Shown: piece by piece, positions 6,524-10,570 of the stretch
How positions within the stretch are numbered: the stretch's first letter is position 1
Layout: each line of letters begins with the position of its first letter
Origin: Candidatus Sulfotelmatobacter sp.
Lineage (GTDB): Bacteria; Acidobacteriota; Terriglobia; Terriglobales; Acidobacteriaceae
Reading direction: 5' to 3'
DNA: 10,570 bases
Assembly (NCBI GenBank): GCA_030037575.1
Contig: JASHRB010000105.1
Span: forward strand, 1 to 10,570
Translations under genes and position numbers: made by a program
Notes under the pieces: generated by a model
What the model was told of the DNA's origin: nothing
The model's database searches: none
The model's input: only the letters and a program-made list of their open reading frames with translations

Positions 6524-7780
6524 ATGGCCAGCAAGATGCGCCCTAAAATACAAATACCGCTCATTGTTTTTCTGCTTTTGCCGGCATTCAGGTTATACAG
6601 CCAAGTACAAGCTGTGGCTCCCTCCGCAGGTTCCAGTCCTGCGAATCATTTCGCCTCCCCGGTGGTAGATGGCGGAGGCTATGTCTACGTTTCAGCGCAA
6701 GGACCGATGCGCGCGGATGGTAGTTCGCCTGGAACTTTTTCTGCGCAGGTGCGCCAGACGCTCGACAACATAAAAACAATCGTCGAATCGGCCGGTCTGA
6801 CGATGGAGCATGTTGTTTATCTGCAGGTCTACCTCGAGGACATGGCGCGATATGACGAAATGAATAAACTGCTTGCCGAGTATGTTCCTCACCCCGCGCC
6901 GGCGCGCGCCGTCCTCGGCGTTGCTCGACTTCCCCTGCCGCCCATCGAAATCGACGCGGTTGCCGTACACGATCTCAGCGATCGAAGAGCCGTCTACCCG
7001 CCCAATTACGATCGCGGCGATGCGGCTTCGCCCGGCATTCTCACTCACGACCGGCTTTTCATCTCCAGTATGGCGGGCAACGACCCGGCAAGCGGCAAGG
7101 TTCCCGACGATCCGGCAGGGCAGGTTGATCTTGCCCTTGATCGAATGCAATCCGTGCTGAAGGCCGCTGGACTGGACATGGGGAACATGGTTTTCGTCAA
7201 CCCCTACCTGACTGCGGAGATGTCGCACCGCATCATGAATGAGCGCTATGCGCGGCGCTTCGAATTCGGCAATACGCCGGCGCGCGCGACCATTGAGGTT
7301 ACCAGTTTGCCCGGCGGCGCTCACATCGAATACACCGGAGTCGCGGTGCGTGATCTCAGTCAGCGGAAAGCCGTAAGGCCTAAGAATATGCCTCCCAGCC
7401 CTACCGCCAGCCCGTGTGTCTTTGCGGGCGACACGCTGTATTGCTCGGCCAAGGACGGCTTCATCCCCGGGCCCCATGGCGGGATTTACGCGACTACCAC
7501 CCAGCATCAGCTGCGCCAGACCATGCGCAATCAACTGGATAATCTGGAAGAAGCCGGCATGAGTTTTGAGGAGGTTGTGGCTACGGACATCTATCTGGAC
7601 AATTTGTCAGAGGGGAAGGTTTTCGACGAAGTCTACGAGCAATACTTCGGTCCGGTCCCACCGGCGAGAACCGTCCTCCAGCAAATTGCGCCGGCGGAAC
7701 GCAAAGCTGATAAAGAAGATCACTTCCCGGGCCTTGAGCAGGTTTCACTGATCGCCGTGCGAAAGAAAAGCGGACAGTGA
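6524..7780 (+). CDS. Exported triple-domain Rid (YjgF/YER057c/UK114) protein
   Basis: 418-aa protein made of a signal peptide (about 1-30, hydrophobic core IPLIVFLLLP) and three tandem Rid domains: about 38-150, 156-278 and 282-413. Rid proteins hydrolyse reactive enamine/imine products of PLP enzymes, or act as related deaminases; classical RidA is a cytosolic single-domain trimer of about 130 aa. Each domain keeps the Pro-Ala-Arg signature carrying the catalytic Arg (R128, R254, R382). The second conserved acidic position of E. coli RidA (IEIEAIA) is Asp in domain 1 (IEIDAVA), Thr in domain 2 (IEYTGVA) and not acidic in domain 3, which also has an insertion around 388-404. One polypeptide could mimic the RidA trimer. 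ATG 6524 has GGGAG at 6511-6515; ATG 6536 is an alternative. It lies 15 nt after the PLP enzyme stop, so co-transcription is likely. Domain 1 looks most RidA-like. Confidence 0.9.
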   Translation: MASKMRPKIQIPLIVFLLLPAFRLYSQVQAVAPSAGSSPANHFASPVVDGGGYVYVSAQGPMRADGSSPGTFSAQVRQTLDNIKTIVESAGLTMEHVVYLQVYLEDMARYDEMNKLLAEYVPHPAPARAVLGVARLPLPPIEIDAVAVHDLSDRRAVYPPNYDRGDAASPGILTHDRLFISSMAGNDPASGKVPDDPAGQVDLALDRMQSVLKAAGLDMGNMVFVNPYLTAEMSHRIMNERYARRFEFGNTPARATIEVTSLPGGAHIEYTGVAVRDLSQRKAVRPKNMPPSPTASPCVFAGDTLYCSAKDGFIPGPHGGIYATTTQHQLRQTMRNQLDNLEEAGMSFEEVVATDIYLDNLSEGKVFDEVYEQYFGPVPPARTVLQQIAPAERKADKEDHFPGLEQVSLIAVRKKSGQ

Positions 7781-7829
7781 AGAGCGCCAGTCTTCAGACT
7801 CCACAGCCGCATTTTTCCAGAAGGCAACC

Positions 7830-9317
7830 TCACTCCGAGGCGACCGCTTTCAGAAACCGGTAATAGAAATCTACTCCTTTGTAGTAGGAATCGATGCCCA
7901 ACCGCTCATCTTTCCCATGGGCGCGAATGTCGTCGCGATCAATGGCGATTCCCGCAATTTGATAGGTCGGTAATCCTGCGCCCATGGTGTAGACGCCGTC
8001 GGAGGCGCCGGTGGCCATATCCGGGATCACTGGCGTCCCCGGCCACATTGCAGCGGTGACTTTTTCCAGAGGGCCAAACACATCGCTGCGCAATGGCGGT
8101 GGTGAAAAGCTCTTGCGGTCAGGAGCGGTATCAGAAATGTTGCCCGAGTTGTCGACATAACGCACGCTGATTTGCGAATCGGCGAACACCTTAATCAATT
8201 CTTGACGGATTTCTTCCGCGGAGTGGCCGGGCAAAATTCTGCAGTTCACGTTGGCTTCCGCGCGCTGCGGCAAAGCGTTATTGGCATGACCGGCGCTCAG
8301 ACGCGTCGCCACGCAGGTAGTGTGGAGCGTCGAGTTGTCGATGGGGTCCTGCGAGAGCTGGGCTACGGCCTTAAGATCGGGCGGATTCTTGAGTATGGCT
8401 TTTATCTCTGCCGATCGTTCGGGCGTTTCCACCGCGGCGATTCGCTCATAATAGGCGCGCGTCACCCCATTGAGTTCGAAAGGAAACTGGTAGTTCTCGA
8501 GTCGGATGAGCGCGTTCGCCAGCGAGTAAATGGCATTGTCCGGTCGAGGCAGGGAGCTGTGACCTCCCGGGTTCGTGAGGCCAAGCCGAAAGTCGGCGTA
8601 GAGCTTTTCCGTCGCATCCACCGTCATCATCACCGGTTTGCCGTGATCGCTCAGGATGCCGCCGCCGTCGTGGTTGAAGACAAATTCGGCATCGATCAGT
8701 TCGCGATGGTTTTGGAGCAGCCAATCGACGCCGTTTGATTGACCGCCTTCTTCATCCGCGGTGAGCGCAAGAATGATATCGCGATTGGGCGTGAAAGCTT
8801 CCTTCTTGAATCGAATGAGCGTGGTCGCCATGATCGCGTCGCCGCTTTTCATATCCTGCGTGCCGCGGCCGTAATAGAAACCGTCCTTTTCGACAAACCG
8901 AAACGGATCGGTGGTCCAGTCTTCGCGGCGGGCCTCGACGACGTCGAGATGACCGATCAGCAGCAGCGGCTTGTATTTTCCTGTGCCGTGGAGACGCACA
9001 ACAAGATTCTTCTTGCGCTCATTGGGGCCGAGGATTCGAATGTCGGAGTCGGCGAATCCGGCCTCACGAAAACGTTCGGCCATCGCCTCCGCAGCGGTCG
9101 TGACGTTGCCCACGGAGTCGGTGGTGTTGATTTCGATGAGCTGTTTGAAAATATCGTGGGAGAGTTGTTTTGTGGCCTCGTCAATTTGTGCCTGGGCAAC
9201 ATTCAACGCCAAGATGCAGCACAGGACGAAAGACAGTGAAACCAGCGATTTGCCCCCTTGCAATTGGCCTCCTGAACGGCTAAGTGAAGTTCGATCCATG
9301 CTGAGGAAAACACCCAT
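7830..9317 (-). CDS. Exported M20-family metallopeptidase
   Basis: 495-aa M20/M25/M40 zinc exopeptidase or amidohydrolase, predicted to cleave peptides or N-acyl amino acids outside the cytoplasm. A long n-region precedes the hydrophobic core at about 24-42, with likely cleavage after AQA (43). The di-zinc site is complete: H123 and D125 (GHLDVV), bridging D155 (GRGTQDMKSG), catalytic E189 with E190 (ADEEGG), and H467 (HGKDERL). D217 in FNHDGGG is the probable remaining ligand. The dimerisation lid domain spans roughly 235-370 (TNPGGHSSLPRPDNAI at its start). ATG 9317 has AGGG 4-7 nt upstream; ATG 9299 (residue 7) lacks a ribosome site. It sits 79 nt after the CocE-type gene on the same strand and is probably in its operon. 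It converges on the Rid gene with 49 nt between stops. Whether it acts as carboxypeptidase, dipeptidase or deacylase cannot be settled here. Confidence 0.92.
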   Translation of the reverse strand: MGVFLSMDRTSLSRSGGQLQGGKSLVSLSFVLCCILALNVAQAQIDEATKQLSHDIFKQLIEINTTDSVGNVTTAAEAMAERFREAGFADSDIRILGPNERKKNLVVRLHGTGKYKPLLLIGHLDVVEARREDWTTDPFRFVEKDGFYYGRGTQDMKSGDAIMATTLIRFKKEAFTPNRDIILALTADEEGGQSNGVDWLLQNHRELIDAEFVFNHDGGGILSDHGKPVMMTVDATEKLYADFRLGLTNPGGHSSLPRPDNAIYSLANALIRLENYQFPFELNGVTRAYYERIAAVETPERSAEIKAILKNPPDLKAVAQLSQDPIDNSTLHTTCVATRLSAGHANNALPQRAEANVNCRILPGHSAEEIRQELIKVFADSQISVRYVDNSGNISDTAPDRKSFSPPPLRSDVFGPLEKVTAAMWPGTPVIPDMATGASDGVYTMGAGLPTYQIAGIAIDRDDIRAHGKDERLGIDSYYKGVDFYYRFLKAVASE

Positions 9318-9343
9318 CTTACCCTAACCGGGATTCCGCAGCA

Positions 9344-9355
9344 GCCTGCGCAGGC
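9344..9355. other. 12-bp perfect palindrome between the two hydrolase genes
   Basis: GCCTGCGCAGGC is a perfect inverted repeat in the 79-nt gap between the CocE-type stop and the M20 start. As RNA it could form only a 4-bp stem with a GCGC loop. It lies 27 nt upstream of the M20 start codon and could be a protein-binding site or chance in GC-rich DNA. Confidence 0.2.
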
Positions 9356-9396
9356 GGTTGCTCGCGTCGCGCGCGTGAGTTTTCCTGTCTGCTGGT

Positions 9397-10570
9397 TCAT
9401 GGCTGCGCCATCACCGGCAGCACCAGCGCGGAAGGGTGCTGGGCGTCGTGAAGGACCGTGTTTGTGGCGGAGACAAAGTTGCGCGCGAATCGGATTTCCT
9501 CTCCGGTATTGAGATTGCGATCGAAGCGAGGGAAATTGCTGCTGGAGATTTCCAGTCGCAGCGCATGGCCGCGCAGGAACAGATTGCTTGTGGCCCAGAG
9601 ATCGAGTGTGATTTCGTAGGCCTGCCCCGGGTTCATCAATTCGGCGTGTTCAGGGGAATTGCGATAACGCATGCGAAGAATCCCCTCGGTAAGATCCTGC
9701 GCGAATCCGTCCGCGGCAACGTCGACCAGCTTCGCCGTAAAGTCGGTATCGACGGCCGAGGACTTCACGAAAAGATCGGCGGTGACCGGCCCGGTTACTT
9801 CGAGATCACGGGACAGCGGGCCAATGGTGTAGACCAGCACGTCATCGCGATTTTCCACCGAACGCTGATCGCGCGGCCCGGGCTCCTGGTGCAACTGGTC
9901 GCAGCAGAGCGGACCGCCGATGGTCGGAGCCGGATTCGCCGGGTTGTAGACGAAGTTGTCGGCAGCTTCCGTTTTGGGCGGGGAAGTCGAAAGCGAGCCG
10001 TCACCGCGCAGCGAATTTGCCTTCCCGCCCGAATGCAGAAAATACTTGGTATAGTGCGCCTCTGGCGGCGGCCAGTCGTCTTCCTGGCGATACTCGTTCG
10101 CGCCCATCACGAACAATTTCACCGCTTTGTCGGTGGCGAATTCGTTCTTGCTGCCCTTGAAGAGAAAATCGTACCAGTCGAGAATCACGCCGATGTAGTC
10201 ATTCTCCGTGGCATGGGGGCCAAAATCGACATCGCCAATGCGGCGGCCGAAACCGGCATGGCCTCCGATCTCGATAAGCAAATGCTGCTGCGTGCGAGCG
10301 GCTTCTGTCGCCCCGTATTTTTTTGCGCCCATGTAGTTGCGCAGCGTGCCGGCATTGAAAATGTCGTACCAACCGCCAACTTGCAACATGGGCACGGCGA
10401 TCTTCGAGAAATGTTCTTCGACCGACCACTGCTTCCAGTAGTCGTCATAATCGGGGTGTGCGAGCCAGTCGAGGAAATACGGGGCGAGCGTGGCGGTGAG
10501 CCGGGCGTCGGCGGGCAGTTGCCCGAAGTTGAATACGGGATAGCTGGCGAGGGGAAGGGCGGGCGCTCCG
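9397..10570 (-). CDS. CocE/NonD-family alpha/beta hydrolase, 5'-truncated by window edge
   Basis: C-terminal 390 residues of a CocE/NonD hydrolase (X-Pro dipeptidyl-peptidase S15-like); the reading frame stays open to 10570, so the N-terminus, any signal peptide and the nucleophile Ser lie outside. A GTG at 10395 is an internal Val, not a start: the frame upstream reads FLDWLAHPDYDDYWKQWS, typical of these enzymes. The triad Asp is in GGWYDIF (codon 10365-10363) and the triad His in IEIGGHAGFG (codon 10260-10258). The C-terminal jelly-roll domain follows, with VTGPVTADLFVKSSAVDTDF and the signature ALRLEISSSNFPRFDRNL near the end. Members hydrolyse esters, amides or cephalosporin-type substrates, or release Xaa-Pro dipeptides; the natural substrate is usually unknown. 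The M20 peptidase gene follows on the same strand, suggesting joint use on peptides or acylated amino acids. Confidence 0.9.
   Translation of the reverse strand, partial: GAPALPLASYPVFNFGQLPADARLTATLAPYFLDWLAHPDYDDYWKQWSVEEHFSKIAVPMLQVGGWYDIFNAGTLRNYMGAKKYGATEAARTQQHLLIEIGGHAGFGRRIGDVDFGPHATENDYIGVILDWYDFLFKGSKNEFATDKAVKLFVMGANEYRQEDDWPPPEAHYTKYFLHSGGKANSLRGDGSLSTSPPKTEAADNFVYNPANPAPTIGGPLCCDQLHQEPGPRDQRSVENRDDVLVYTIGPLSRDLEVTGPVTADLFVKSSAVDTDFTAKLVDVAADGFAQDLTEGILRMRYRNSPEHAELMNPGQAYEITLDLWATSNLFLRGHALRLEISSSNFPRFDRNLNTGEEIRFARNFVSATNTVLHDAQHPSALVLPVMAQP

Noticed and set aside
6692..7534. 280-codon minus-strand open frame opposite the Rid gene
   Set aside because: Low-complexity Arg/His/Gly composition and fully antisense to three recognisable Rid domains.
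7789..7800. AGTC-TTCA-GACT hairpin between the convergent Rid and M20 genes as a terminator
   Set aside because: Stem of only 4 bp; the nearest T-run begins 11 nt later, and there is no T-run on the other strand.
9203..9400. 65-codon minus-strand frame whose ATG overlaps the CocE-type stop (ATGA)
   Set aside because: The overlap looks like coupling, but the frame runs into the M20 gene out of phase and its composition is not protein-like.

Overview
This window is dense, moderately GC-rich bacterial DNA: seven protein-coding genes with almost no spare sequence between them. No RNA genes, mobile elements, CRISPR arrays or phage genes are visible. The mix of secreted enzymes (SMP-30 lactonase, a PQQ dehydrogenase without heme, a DUF4380-like protein, a bicupin, a SelA-like PLP enzyme, a tandem Rid protein, an M20 peptidase and a CocE/NonD hydrolase) resembles soil Acidobacteriota of the Solibacter/Koribacter/Bryobacter type. 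That taxonomic guess is inference from gene content; there is no marker gene here.

Layout. (1) 21-1025 (+): exported SMP-30/gluconolactonase-like protein. (2) 4103 down to 1033 (-): a two-gene operon, a DUF4380-like mutarotase-fold protein followed by a soluble PQQ dehydrogenase; stop and start overlap by 4 nt (GTGA). Its end converges on the lactonase gene with only 7 nt between them. (3) 4288-7780 (+): a three-gene operon encoding an exported bicupin, a Tat-signal PLP enzyme of the SelA/D-glucosaminate-phosphate ammonia-lyase type, and an exported protein of three tandem Rid (YjgF/UK114) domains. Operons 2 and 3 diverge from a roughly 180-nt region in which the predicted -35 boxes overlap on opposite strands. 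(4) 10570 down to 7830 (-): a 5'-truncated CocE/NonD-type hydrolase and an exported M20 metallopeptidase, probably co-transcribed.

How the genes may work together. Six of the seven genes whose N-terminus lies in the window have a recognisable export signal, and the seventh (PQQ dehydrogenase) has a likely one, so this is an extracytoplasmic catabolic cluster. Operon 2 plus the lactonase reads as anomer interconversion, quinoprotein oxidation and lactone hydrolysis. Operon 3 reads as PLP-dependent elimination of ammonia from an amino acid or amino-sugar acid, with Rid domains hydrolysing the released enamine/imine and a cupin acting on substrate or product. Joining the two suggests a periplasmic route from an amino sugar to its aldonic acid and then to a 2-keto-3-deoxy acid. 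This is a hypothesis; the pairing of a Tat-signal PLP lyase with a secreted triple-Rid protein is the most unusual feature and the best candidate for an undescribed system.
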